Source: Benincasa hispida
Lineage: Eukaryota > Streptophyta > Magnoliopsida > Cucurbitales > Cucurbitaceae
Assembly: GCF_009727055.1 (NCBI RefSeq)
Contig: NC_052354.1
Coordinates: 652,905 to 716,904, forward strand
Reading direction: 5' to 3'
Length of the DNA: 64,000 nt
Shown: one piece after another, positions 23,045 through 35,175 of the stretch
Layout of the letters: every line of letters starts with the position of its first letter
How positions within the stretch are numbered: the first letter of the stretch is position 1
Program-made: the position numbers and the translations under genes
Notes under the pieces: model-generated
Databases searched by the model: none
What the model was told of the DNA's origin: nothing
Seen by the model: only the letters and a program-made list of their open reading frames with translations

Positions 23045-25343
23045 ATGAAATTCCAAAACCTTTGTTCTACCAAAAGTTCCAGTCTATGTGCATTTGTCAG
23101 AGCTTCAAGCTCTTCGCATTTTGGAGCTATGAAGCTTGGAACCATTGGAGTGACGACTTCGCTATCTTCCAGTAATCTTGCATTGGCCTTTTTGAGATAC
23201 TCACATGTATTGTGCATTATTGTATGTAACTTGCAAAAATTTTGACTCTCATTTATATTCTGGGCAGGATCCTCAAGAATGACTGTTTGCGCAGTTAGTT
23301 TCCGCCCTTGTATTGATATACACAAGGTATTTGATCTTTTGTTTGGCTACATTCCTCAACGTTGAGAAATTTATTGTGTTATGAATATTCGAATTGTGAA
23401 ACTAGTGGCAGTTGTAATTTAAACAACTTATTTAGTACCAAATATAATGATCAAGAGGCTTCTACTTGTTTAAATTTAGAAAATGTTGTGTTTCCTCAGG
23501 TTGTAATCTGATTTTTTGAGAAATGATTTTTATAAGGGGAAAGTGAAACAAATTGTTGGATCGACTCTTCGAGATTCAGAGCAGGATGGATCAATTCTTC
23601 TCACCAATTTTGAGTCAGATAAATCAGCTGCAGAGTATGCAAACTTGTATAAACAAGATGGGCTTACAGGCGGTCATGCCATCATGCTTGGAGCAGATCC
23701 TTTGAGCATAGTCGCTGCCCTCGAAGCATTGCATGCCTATCCTGGTTTGTCCTTTTTATTCTCTCTTTTTGTTTACCTTATCATGCTTAGTTCAACTATA
23801 TTAATGATATTAGCTCATCTTGGGTAGTCATTATTAGTTCTATTTATTTCTAGTGTCATTTGGATGTTGTATCTACTTTTGGATATCTATAAATGTGTTC
23901 AACTTGGTATCTCAGTGAACATCAATGTTTGTTTATGGTCTATTAAATTTCTTTTGGATGTTTGTACTTCCCTTGAATTCTTGTAGTCATGACAGTTTTT
24001 GAGGATATTCTTGTGCTCATAGATTTAAAAACTTTAAGAACGTTCGTTAGCTTAATCTAATGCAAGTGGTGATGAAACATGTAGGTGGCTTACAGGTTGG
24101 GGGTGGGATAAATTCAGAAAATGCTTCTAGTTATATTGAAGAAGGAGCTAGCCATGTCATTGTTACTTCAGTAAGTTCTTTCCTTTTATCTATTTACGAT
24201 GATATTGCTTAATGTATTGGCCGAAATGGAGGCAGTGTAACATGATTCTGAAATTCTGTAACACTGAACCTTGTTGAGCTATTGTAGTACTTGAATATAG
24301 AAGATAATAAAGATTTCATTTGGTCTTAAGTGAACTGTTTCCGAATGGTCCACAATGGCTTTAAATGTTATATGTTTCTTAGTTTTGTCACAGTATGTGT
24401 TCAATAATGGACAAATGGATCTTACAAGGCTTAAAGATCTTGTTCGCATTGTTGGGAAACAGAGGCTTGTGCTGGATCTCAGTTGTAGAAAAAAGGTACT
24501 TCTTTTTATGCTATTGTTGCTGAATTTTCAATTTAGAAGCTGCCATGATTGATTAACATCCTAAGTTATGGTTAACCCTTTAGATCTAATCATATTATCT
24601 ATCATGGATTCATTCTAAAAGGTTACCCGAAGTCATCTGCACTGAAACGAACAAAACATCTTGCAGCTTTGGGCTTCACTAACATTTGTTTATGCTCATG
24701 CATTGATTAACATTTAGTTCGATTTAGGAAGGTAGATATGCAATTGTGACGGACAGATGGCAGAAGTTCAGCGATGTATTTCTTGAGGAGGAAGTCCTGG
24801 CTTTCCTGGCTGACTATGCAGATGAGTTTTTGGTCCATGGTGTGGATGTTGAAGGGAAAAAGTAGGTCATGATACTCTAATAATATGTTTCTGTTGTTAT
24901 CTTAATTTATATATCTTGACATATGTTATTTGATTAAATATAGACTCGGCATTGATGAAGAGCTAGTGACATTGCTCGGCAAGTATTCACCGGTTCGTCT
25001 ACTCCTACACATTGCCTTCAAATTTCTTTCCTTGTTTGTCTGTCTTCTCAAAAGATGAAAGACCGATATTGATGGGCTAATGTCACCATTCTTGCTTCTG
25101 AAGTACATACAAACTTCTGCCCCTGTATTGCTGCAAAATACTGATCTTGCTTTTTAAAAATGGCAGATTCCTGTCACATATGCAGGCGGGGTTACGACGA
25201 TGGCAGACTTAGAAAGGATCAAAGATGCGGGCATGGGGCGTGTGGACGTTACTGTGGGAAGTGCTTTGGATATTTTTGGAGGAAATATGGCATACAAGGA
25301 TGTTGTTGAATGGCATGCCAGGCAGAAGGTATCAACAGTTTAG
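23045..25343 (+). CDS. HISN3: BBMII isomerase, histidine biosynthesis (HISN3)
   Basis: Encodes the plastid HisA-type isomerase (ProFAR isomerase), which opens the ribose ring of ProFAR to PRFAR, the fourth step of histidine synthesis. Eight coding exons: 23045-23171, 23268-23326, 23537-23744, 24085-24170, 24394-24495, 24728-24861, 24944-24992 and 25167-25343. All junctions are GT-AG, phases agree, and the product is 313 residues. Residues 1 to about 50 are Ser-rich and basic ([13 protein letters not shown]), as for a chloroplast transit peptide. The (beta/alpha)8 barrel starts at [11 protein letters not shown] with the expected catalytic Asp59. A second conserved Asp lies at VHGVDVEG (Asp234). 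Phosphate-binding loops appear at VGGGIN (136-141), YAGGVTT (260-266) and [10 protein letters not shown] (285-294). An acceptor at 23008-23009 shows the ATG exon is not the first exon. The length suits plant HISN3, and no damage is seen. HISN3 is the Arabidopsis name; orthology rests on remembered family features. Confidence 0.93.
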
Positions 25344-25617
25344 GACCCTCTTGTTTGCTGCATAATTTTGTACTGTTTTAACTATCACTGCCTTGTTGGT
25401 CACAACCCAGAGGACTGAGTGCCTTGGATATTCTTTATTCACCCTAGGATCTTAACATCTCAAACTCCTAATTGATCTTTAATGTTCCAAGTCATTCATG
25501 AATAAGATCTGATTACATGTGTGGGCAGGTCTATTTTTCTTCAAAAATCAAAGAATAGTTATTATTATTATTTTGAAAGGAAACAAAATTTTTCATAGAT
25601 TTAATAGAAAGAGACTA
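25344..25617. other. HISN3 3' flank
   Basis: The 3' untranslated region and flank. There is no strong AATAAA; aataag at about 25500 is the nearest candidate poly(A) signal. An ATT microsatellite-like run lies at 25561-25573. Confidence 0.4.
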
Positions 25618-25942
25618 TGTTAGGAACCAAGGTAGTATGGGATGCCTTTGTCCCACATTGGTTAGAATGGGATGACAAATGTGATACTTAAATGGCTTGG
25701 CTCTCTCACCCAATAGCTAACTTTTGGGGTGTGGTTCTTCAAGGTGCTTAAGTACCTAATAATGGTATTAGAGGTTTTGACTGGGTGTAGCCGAGTGAAG
25801 TACCATCGGAGTAGTCGTTGAGACGTTGGCTTTACGGGGCTGAGGTATTATTAGGAACTAGGATAGTATGGGATGTCTTTGTCTCACATTGGCTAGAATG
25901 GGACCGCGAATATAGTTAAGTGGCAGAAATTGGTATTAGAGC
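25618..25942 (+). mobile_element. Short LTR with primer-binding site
   Basis: The segment starts TGTTAGGAACC at 25618 and has a CA end at about 25925. Five bases later it has tggtattagagc (25931-25942), one base different from the initiator tRNA-Met site TGGTATCAGAGC. Inside, a block of about 55 bases (taggaacyarg, gtatgggatg, cacattgg, tagaatggga) occurs twice, 231 bases apart, so a tandem or nested LTR is possible. Beyond the primer site a short, stop-broken frame (MDRFELVMLEIQEELKDY) may be the start of a gag. Confidence 0.45.
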
Positions 25943-26132
25943 CTATTCATCCTGGAACAAGGCTTTTAATTTTAGGAATGGATAGGTTCGAATTAGTAAT
26001 GTTGGAGATACAGGAAGAATTGAAAGATTACAATGCAAACGACAACAAATGATTAAGGATTCCTAGCAACGAGAAGAGAGAAGATTGGCAACCATGAAGG
26101 AGCGGAAGGAAACCCGTGTCCGAAAACTGTCA

Positions 26133-26815
26133 AGGAAATTCGTACGGATGGGTCAAATTTTGAGGCCCACTCGAAATTTGACCCACCTTTAAAAAATATT
26201 TGAAAATTGGCCTCCTGATGACGTGAGTCTCGTGCAAAAGTACCGTTTTAGCCCCAGAATGCGCGCGAGACCAGATGCAACACAGATTTCTCACTCTTTT
26301 CTCTCGTTCTTTCATCTCGTTCCTCTCGCTCCTTTTCCCTAATTCATGTTGTTCTTCATCATTTTTCCTTGATTTTTTCGCCTTTTGAATTCTTCCTCTT
26401 GCTTCTTCCTCTCGTTTCTTCCTCTAGCTTTTCCTAATCAATTTTGTAGTTTTTTCCCTAATTTTTTTCCCTCCATTTGCATTCAGAAAAAAGAAGAAAA
26501 GAAAGCCAGAAGAAGAAAGAAAAAGAAAAAGAAAGGTAGAATGAAGCGAAAGAAGAAACTGGTGGATTGAAATTTAAAATTTAAAACGTTCGATTTGCTC
26601 GATGAAGAACAAGAGGAAGGCATGAGAGGAATGAGTTCAAAACGAGATGAAAGAGCGAGAATCTGCGATGTGTGCGCGACATCGAACGCTTTGGGGACTA
26701 AATGAACATTTCACACGTGGCTGACATCATCAGAAGGCCAAAATTCAAGTGTTTTTGAAAGCTGGGCCAAATTTCGAGTGGTCATCAAAATTTGACTCAT
26801 CAGTATGAATTTCCC
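26133..26815. mobile_element. Non-autonomous Mutator-like element (683 bp)
   Basis: Long terminal inverted repeats of about 180 bases: the left arm 26133-26320 opens aggaaattcgtacggatg, and the right arm 26640-26815, reverse-complemented, opens gggaaattcatactgatg. Both continue with gtcaaatttt, cactcgaaattt and ctcgttctttcatctcgtt-like blocks. The flanks are aaactgtca (26124-26132) and aaattgtca (26816-26824), a 9-bp target duplication with one mismatch, as expected for MULEs. The centre is low-complexity (gaagaag runs) and noncoding. Confidence 0.8.
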
Positions 26816-28396
26816 AAATTGTCAGGTTGAGTTCGAAGGGTTGTTGAACGACGTCGATCCTACCCGAGAATGCCTCAGAAAAAGAGAGGAAGAATCAGAC
26901 GACAAAAAAGGAGACTTCGATGAAGACAATTAAAAACACCACGAGAAGGTAAAAACATTCAAAATCTAAAAGTGGTGAAAGTTTGTGAAACGAGAAAGGG
27001 AACGAGGAGGAAGCGGTAGAAGAACGATTGAGCAGTAAAAAGGGCAAAAATTGAGATAGTGTTTGGAAGAATAAAGGAAGAAGAAGAAGCAAAATAGGGG
27101 AGGTTATTTGCAGGAGGAAAGGGTAGAGATGCTGAATACAACAAGAGGTTGGAAGTGCTGAATATGGTAGAAGAGGTGCAGAGAGTAAGGGTCGCGGTAG
27201 TGACTCAATTGAAGAGGGGACCCGAAAGGGGAAGATGGAAAAGAAGAAGTTGAAGGGTGCTCAAACTCACGGATGGGCGGATGAAGAAAGGTTTGCTTCT
27301 TAAAGTTTAAAGAGAATGGTTGGCCTCGATGGAAGGAGAGGGAAATAGTTCATGGCAATGGACGGGGAGGAGGAATGGCGGAGAAAAGAAAGTACGCCGA
27401 CAACCATAGGGTTCTTCCTCTCATTTCTTCCTTTTGTTTCTTCCACTACCTTTTCCTCATCAATTTTGTACTTTTTTCCTTTGAATTTTTTCCTTCATTT
27501 GAATTTAGAAAGAAGAAGAAAAGAATGCCAGAAGAAGAAAGAAGAAGAAAGAAGAAGAAAAAGAAAGGCAGAATAAAGAGAGAAAAAAGCCGGTGGACTT
27601 AAATTTAAAATTTAAAACGTTTGATCTGTTCGATGAAAAACGAGAGGAATGATTCCAAAACGAGATGAACGAGCGAGAATCTGCGATGCGTGTGCGACAT
27701 CGAACGTTTTGGGGACTAAACAGACATTTCACACGTGGCTGATGTCATCAGAAGGCCAAAATTCGAGTGTTTTTGAAAGGTGGGCCAAATTTCGAGTAGG
27801 CCTCGAAATTTGACCCATGAGTATAAATTTTCCAAACTGTCAGGTCGAGTTCAAAGGGTTGCTGAACGATGTCAATCCTACTCGAGAATGCCTCCGAAAA
27901 AGCGAGGAAGAATCAAACGACCAAAGAGGAAACTTCAGTGAAGACAATTAAAAACACTATGAGAAGAAGGTAAGAACATTCAAAATCTAAAAGTGGTGAA
28001 AGTTAGTGAGACGAGAAAGGGAATGAGGAGGAAGCGGCGGAAGAACGATCGAGCGGTAAAAAGGAGCAAAAATCGAGACAGTTTTTGGAAAAAGCAAAGG
28101 AAGAAGAAGAAGCAAAATAGGTGCAGAGATATTGAATACGACAAGAGGTTAGAAGTGTTGAATATGGTAGAAAAGGTGTACAGAGCAAGGGCTGCGACAG
28201 TGACTTAATCCGGGGGGGACCGAAAGGGGAAGATGGAAAAGAAGAAGTTGAAGGGTGCTTAAACTCATGGATGGGCTGATGAAGAAAGGTTTGCGGCTTA
28301 AAGTTTAAAGAGAACGGTTGGCCTCGATGGAAGGAGAGGGAAATAGTTCATGGGGAGGAGGAATGGTGGAGAAAAGAAAGTACGCCGATAACCATA
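26408..28396. repeat. 1-kb tandem duplication
   Basis: Unit 1 (about 26408-27408) and unit 2 (about 27409-28396) align throughout: the same ttcttcctctc start, the gaagaag tract, the MULE right arm, the flank gttgctgaacgatgtc, the tggatgggc block, and the end gtacgccgayaaccatagg. Unit 2 therefore carries a second copy of the MULE right arm (ending 27833) and its 9-bp flank aaactgtca (27834-27842), but no left arm. Short open frames here are broken by stops in both copies. Confidence 0.85.
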
Positions 28397-31318
28397 GGGT
28401 TAGAAAATCGAGGTGTTGGTAGAAATAAGTCGCGATGGAAGAAATACACTGTGCCGAACATCAATGGCAAGATGCACCAACGAAAGTTGATGGACATGGT
28501 CATCAACGAAAGAGGAAGGCCAACCAAATGTTCACTAACTAGGTGGTGGGGCCAGAGATTAGAAAAAGTTGCAGCATTCCTTCTGAATTATTTGAATTAA
28601 TTTATGGTTCGAAATGGCATGGAAAGGTCCAGATAGTCTTCAAAGGGCCTCGTTTAAATAAGGTAGTAGAGTCTAAATTGGTATATGAGTGGTGGGTCAG
28701 ATATGAGGGGCTGGAATCTTGGAAATTAGCTTGAAGATTTATGAAGAAAGAAGAACAAGAATATGTAGGTGGTAATCTAGGGGGTTTGGATGTAAGAGGT
28801 GACATTTTCTTTCAGGACTTTTTGTTGGAGTTGTATAATCTAAGTGGGATTGACCCAAAAAACCACAATCTCACCCTAAGATGTCTATACAACTTTGGAT
28901 ATAGGGTTCCTACGTATTTGATACGAAATGATCAAGAACTTGGGTTCTTTTTAAATGGTGAGGATGCATGTAGGTCTTCTATTTATTTATCAATGAAATC
29001 CAAACCTATGTATGGCGATAGTGACTTAAAGAACCCTAGTTGCTCATACCAACCAAGTTTTTCATACAATTTAGCCTAATAATATCCATCCCTTTATTAT
29101 CTTACACAACCTTCCTTCGAACAAAATTATCTATTAGACTATGCTACATCACTAACCCTTTTAGATAATAATGTTGCCCATATAACATATCTGATGACAA
29201 TTTCTTTGCTTATCCATACAATCTTGAGGATAATGGTCCATCTTCCTCAAACGGTGAAGAGGATATTGGTTGTGCAGACGAGAGGTTTGGGCAAAATTTA
29301 AGGAAAATGACAGAAGATGAAAATGTACGGGGTTTTTGAGCATGGTGTAGGAGAGGAGAACATAGTTGAAGATAATTCAAACTACGAATGGGAATTACTA
29401 GAGGAATTGGATGATGAGTCTAATAAGTCTGATGATCTGACTAAAGAGGATGACAGAGACGTTTGAATGGAGGGTGAGTGTAGTAACCGTCAATGCAGAG
29501 ATACCAACCTATAGGTAGGAAATACTCATGCGGAACCTTCGAGTGTATGTCCTAAAGTAGCAATGATTGTGTTAGGTCAGATGTTTGAGAGCGAGGATAT
29601 TGATATTAAGGTAGGGTAGATATATCTCTCAAAGGGAGAACTTTCATTTGCATGGTCCCTCTTTGCTATACGTCGGAATTTTGAACATAGGGTTGACAAA
29701 TCCACGAAATCACTATTGGTTGTTAAGTGTAGACACGTTGTCTATCATTGGAGGATTCGGGCTCGAAAGCTTAAGGATATGGAGTTGTTGAAAATAACAA
29801 GGTATCAAGATGTCCATACATGCTCTCAACAATTAATGGATCACGACCACCGTCAAGCTAGAAGCAAGTTAGTTGGTCATCTGATTAAGTCCAAGTTCAC
29901 GAACGTTGGTAGGACGTATAAGGCCGAAGGATATTATGCAGGATATATGGGAAGGATATGGTGTTAATGATAGTTATATGAAAGCTTGATGGTCTAGAAA
30001 AGAGGCTTTAGTAATGGGCTTGGTGGTCTAGAAAAAAGGCTTTAGTAATGGTTCGACGAAGGCTGGAGGAGTCTTTTGGCCAGTTACATGCTTATGGGGA
30101 AGCTTTGAAGATAACGAACCCTAGTACTGTCTACAAATTGAAGCTTCAAGATGATAGGTACTTCAAGTATGTCTTCATGGCTTTGGGTCCGTCAGTACGA
30201 GGCTTCTTAAACTACAGAAGGCGTGTTTAGGTTGTTGACGGGACACACTTACGGGGTAAGTTTAAGGGTGTCATGTTAACTGTGAATTCGGTGGATGGGA
30301 ACGGTCAAATATATCCAGTTGCATTTTCCATTCTGGATGGTGAAACGGATGGCATTTGGACATGGTTTTTTGTGTAGGTTAAGGAGATGGTTGGTGCAAT
30401 ATCTGAACTTGTTATTGTATCGGATCCCAAAGCAAGTATTAGCAAAGCAATCAGTATAGTATTTCCTTTTTCCTTCCATTCTGCATTCATCATATAAGTA
30501 TAAACCTACTCAAGCATTTCGGAAAAAAAGCTCTCCTCCCCAATTTCTACCTAGTCGCAAAATCACCTCATGAGACTACTTTTCATGTACATTGGGCCAA
30601 AATCACCCCATTCAGAGGAGTGGGCCAATACTTTAGGAGATTGGATTTGAAAAGTGGACCAGGGTATTTCAGTGTTGACGAAGGTTCGATCAGATGACTA
30701 CAAATGCGGCTGAAAGTTTGAACGCTGTATTGAAGGACGTTTGAACATTGCCAATAACTAAATTTCTTGACCACATAAGGAGTTTGTTGCAAGATTGGGT
30801 TCATCGGCGAAGAACCTACACATTGAGTCATTAAACGATGCTTTCAAATTACGTGGGGGCGAAAATGGCGACGGTAAAGTATAGATTTAGAAGGCATTTT
30901 GTTAGGCCGATTGATCAACACATTTTTAAAGTCGTTGATAATCATCTTAGTGGAGTTGTTGATTTGAATGCACATATGTGTACGTGCAAGGATTTCGATT
31001 ATTACGACATTCCATGCTCCCATGCAATTACAGTAGCCCGTTACCAAAACATTGATCCATACACATTTTGCTCTCCATGTTACAACATTCAGGTTGTTTA
31101 CGGATCATATGCATAACCTATTTTCCTTGTAGGCCCTATTTCAGAATTGCCTCGGGGTGATGATAACGGAGACATCCAGATGTTGTCACTGATACGTGTT
31201 GCTCAAGTTGGCCGCTGCCAGGAGATAAGAATACCGTCTGTAGGAGAGGTCACTTAGATTCACAAATGTACTAGGTGCGGTATGCGTGGCCACAATCGAG
31301 TAAATTATCGATAACCAT
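28397..31318 (+). pseudogene. MULE transposase (MURA-like), decayed
   Basis: A Mutator-family transposase read through several frames. In order: an unrecognised N-terminal part (28543-29079, containing KWHGKVQIVFKGPRLN and YNFGYRVPTYL); an acidic stretch; a MuDR DNA-binding region at about 29610-29920 (ELSFAWSLFAIRRNFEH, TRYQDVHTC, HRQARSKL); the MULE transposase core at 30150-30480 with the catalytic Asp in VVDGTHLRGK and a second Asp in LVIVSDPKAS; SLNAVLKD and LPITKFLDHIRS at 30710-30800; a SWIM zinc finger at about 30976-31026 (CTC...PCSH, intact); and a last CCHC knuckle near 31265-31310 whose final Cys is replaced by Tyr. At least six stops or frame changes make it inactive. It converges with the ULP1-like gene on the other strand, the arrangement of a CUMULE/Kaonashi-type MULE. 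Confidence 0.88.
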
Positions 31319-31479
31319 TGACAACGACGTGAATCCAATTTATGTTAAAATTTGATTGGGTTATTTTACGGTGTAACATCTTGTAATTAAACTAACGTGA
31401 CAGTGTAATATTTAATTATCTCAAGCGAAGTATCAAAAGAAGGCGTAGAAAACGAGCATTGTTGAAGATAAAAAATGCA

Positions 31480-34400
31480 CTAATAAATAGCTTTGTTCAT
31501 GTATATTTGTACAGCAAACTGACGTCTGAAGAAATCCATATTTGATTGGGTCAAAGTGGACATATCACACCCAGTTACAACATACTCAAACATCTTGCCA
31601 CAAAATATACTGCAATCTCCGCTAACTGATTGCTGCGGTGCATCCTTAACTCACTCCAACTCCCAAGGAGTCAGTGGTAGTTTAGGGTGAGCCAGCATCA
31701 CACCCGCTCTATGAAGTATCGCGGTACAACTGTCCGCATGACCGTTAAATGATACCCCAACTCTGGCCAAGTACATCGTCTCTTGTATGAATCCCAAACT
31801 ACTAACCTACCTCGTACCATGTCTATCTTGATGAGTATCCAATGTACGTCAAGTATATTGTAAGGCATATATATGGCATCAACCGTCAACCACGGAATGC
31901 TGTAGTCAGTCAGCTCGCCTTGAACATATTTCATGACTGTGCTTGCTTTATCCCAATCGTATGTCGTGGTGCTTTGTGACTTTTTCCATTCAGAGTACAA
32001 CGTATGTGGATGACGGAATAAGTTCTATCAACAAAATTAGGTACGATCAACATAAACAAAATGTTGTATATAAACTATTATATTTAACTGATGACAACTT
32101 ACAGTAACTACTCGATCAGCTGTTGTGAACAAATGGATATTTTGGGCTGGAGACTTTTCACTTAGTATCTTGTTTCGTAAGAATATGAACAAGATATCCA
32201 TAGTCTGTTTATGGATGTTAAAAATTATATTAACGAAGACTATCAAAAAAAAAAAAAAAAGGGGAAATAATGAAAAAGTTTAGATGGTTACCTCGTCATC
32301 CGACCATTGACCCGGATGAATTAGGGACTTCCACCAATCATTCCCTTTTCTAGATAGTACGCACAGTCGCCATGAGTTCGACGGTGTTACTTGTGGATGA
32401 TTTATCCACTCCATCATGTACTTCTCCATCTGTTTTGGAACTGAGACCATCGGGTTATACCCCTTATGTTTCCTCTTACCGTTGTTTCGTTGAGGTTCAG
32501 GGGCCTTATATGGTGATGATAGTTTCCACAGGACTCGACGTTTACACACCAATTCGGACCGGCTTTCCTGCGATGCCACTGGAACGTTCGATATAACTGG
32601 AAAAGGTACAAGAACTGGAATTGGGTCATCTAGTATCACAAATGTCTCCTGCTTCACCTTCAATCGAGCAGCTTCCCACTGTTCCTCCAATGCCTTAAGG
32701 TGCTTTTGGCATTCCTCGTCTATTTTTGAACGATCCAATTTCCTCGTGGACGTATCCTGCCAAATAACTATTAAGAACGTAGTACGACATTCAAAAGCAC
32801 ACATCAACATCATAAAATACAAACCTCAACTTCTTCGGTATTTGAGGGTATGGCTGCCTTGCCCTTGCGACTGGTTGTCTCCTGCTTTTTATCCCTGTCC
32901 TCATCGTCCACCAGTTTTACTGTCTGAATTAGAAAATCAGATTGACCAAAATGAATAAACTTAATATAACAACGTACGTATAACATGTAGAGTACGTACC
33001 GATTGGGTATTGGTAACTGATGTATTGTATGCCTTTCGTTGACGTTTTGTTCCCGAGCCTTGTTTAGGCCGATTATGTATGATGACCGAGGTGGCATCTT
33101 TCATCGGTTGGGTCTCTGAGGCTATAATGGATGTATTGTATTCCTGACATATATTAGCTGAAATCAGAATTTGCGAGATACTAATTTGATCTATTGAGTT
33201 TCACGTACATTTGATTCTTCAGACTCATCCTTGCTTGTGCCACCGGCACCTGAAGGCATAATCTCCATGACACTAACGTCCTGTGAGTCAAGTGTAATCA
33301 TCTCCTATCCTCCGAGTACTGGTTTCGAAGGAACGATTTGGAGAGTGAGGACAATTGAGTCATCCTTTGCCTCAGCTCCTCCCTTTAGAGGGCTCTGATG
33401 CAATATCCCCCTTAACTCCAGATGGGCCACTAACATCCTCAGACACGATATAAGGGAAATCAATTTCTGGTTGTACATCGGCATCATCAGACTGAGCAAC
33501 ATCTTTTTGCTGCAGTTGCGTTAAAGAAACCATAAGCGAACGTACAAATTTGTAAAGATCGTATAGGTTCAAAAGATAATCATACCTTCAATAGTTGCCT
33601 AAGATATCCCATCATAACTGAGACATCTCGCTGAACAGCAGCGACCTTGGAATGAAGGGTGTCAAACTCGGACTTAACACTGGCCTCAAACTGATCTACG
33701 TGACCCTCCAATCGTCTTATCTCTCCCGCAACGCGGGATGTCTCGGCATCCAGTACTTCACAACGCGTCGAATGTGGAGAATTGTGAGCGTTGATATCTG
33801 GTCTGCGAGTGGGCTCCGGAGAATTCTGAACATCGATGTTTGGATGAGAGGGATCTTCTTTCACCCGACTCATCTCAAAATCAACATGAACTCAGTCTTG
33901 GTCCTGGTTATGTTGGTCATTGTGTCCATGATCATCCTCATCGTCATCGTGATCACCCTTACTATGGACGTGATCACCCTCGGCATGACGATCGTGGCCA
34001 GAATCACCCTCATCACCACGATCACCATGATCGTGGCCAACGTTAGCCTCAGCACAACGAGCGTCACCCTCGACAATAGGATTAGGTGGGAGGACATGTA
34101 CTTCAGGGGCAGGAACTACACGGTGCATGTGAGCTACCTCCTCTGTTCGTACTAGTCGTACAGTAATAATGGGGTTCTTCTGCACGTGACAGGTTAGGAT
34201 CATAAGCAGAATGAACTTACAACAATATATCAAAAGAATTGCAATCCATTACTTGTCGTGTCGTGAAAATATCTTTGTCCAATGCGGCGTATGTTGGGTT
34301 TTTCCTGCTCTCCCATCTAGACAAGCGTGGAATGACTGTCTCACTAGTACGAGTTGCCACAATATCTCTGAGCGAAGAATTCGTCTCATACGCCCACAAC

Positions 34401-35175
34401 TACAAATAGGAAGATAGAGTCAAAGCATAAAAGTAATTGACGATAATGAAGAAGGAAACATGTGTAGAATACGAATGTGAACTAACTTGTAAGGCAAATG
34501 GGAATCCTACAGGCTGTATCTAGCTAGAGCTCCGGGTTCTGCTCGATCAATAGCACTGGTGAGAGTTCTCTTAAGACTATTGATAGTCTTCTAAAAAATC
34601 ACATTACTCCAGTCGTGATTGCAAAAAATCTCCCAGTCATCCATAATGCCAAGTATGTGAAATGGTTAAACACTTGCCTTTTCTTCCTTCCCCATCATGA
34701 CTAACTCTATGAAATATGCAAGTGCTACTTTCACCGCATCCTCATCGCTCTCAAAGTTCATGACAAGAAAATGTTCCTTGGCTTCAAACGGTTTCAGTCT
34801 AGGCCTATTGTTGAAGTATAAGTTTCTAAGCCTAGTAGGGTTAGGATTATTTCGCACCACTCGCGTCTGTACACTAAACCCAGTGATGAGGTCAAACTCG
34901 TCCTTACCGAAGGACACCTTAGACCCGAATAGATTAAAAGAAATTACATTCGGCCTATCATCCATAACCTCCCTTAGAAGTAGGTGATGTATCAGTTGTC
35001 CATTGAGGGAGAGAGTACTATCTAAGATGGGTTCGAATATGGTCTGCCTAAATATGTCTAACTGGACCCTTGTTAACTTCATCCGGATCAGCATACAGGT
35101 CTTAGCCAAATGAGAACACGAAGATAACAAAACCTTAAAGTATTCTGTTGGCTTGATCCTCGGTTCTATAATAAT
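31480..35175 (-). pseudogene. ULP1-like protease gene of a MULE, decayed
   Basis: Minus strand, read from 35175 down. First a DUF1985 domain (35130-34800: QTIFEPILDSTLSL, HHLLLREVMDDRP, KDEFDLITGF). Then a WAYET...PRLSRW segment (34399-34250), a His/Asp-rich linker (34060-33890), and a predicted coiled coil (33780-33590: EIRRLEGHVDQFEAS). After these come basic/acidic linkers (32800-32290). The ULP1 (C48) catalytic domain is last: HWILIKIDM supplies His, VVWDS supplies Asp, then PQQ supplies Gln and GDCSIFC supplies Cys (about 31630-31580). All four catalytic residues survive. However, a frameshift after YFIERV (about 31705) and a stop a few residues before PQQ separate His/Asp from Gln/Cys. 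Frame changes between blocks partly reflect introns. ULP1 enzymes remove SUMO from proteins; the role of MULE-borne copies is unknown. Confidence 0.85.

Noticed and set aside
26385..28208. Several Lys/Arg/Glu-rich short frames
   Set aside because: They arise from gaagaag tracts in the tandem duplication and are present in more than one frame and strand.
33652..34155. 167-codon frame on the plus strand
   Set aside because: It is antisense to the ULP1-like gene and its Ile/Val/Thr-rich peptide mirrors the His/Asp-rich coding strand.
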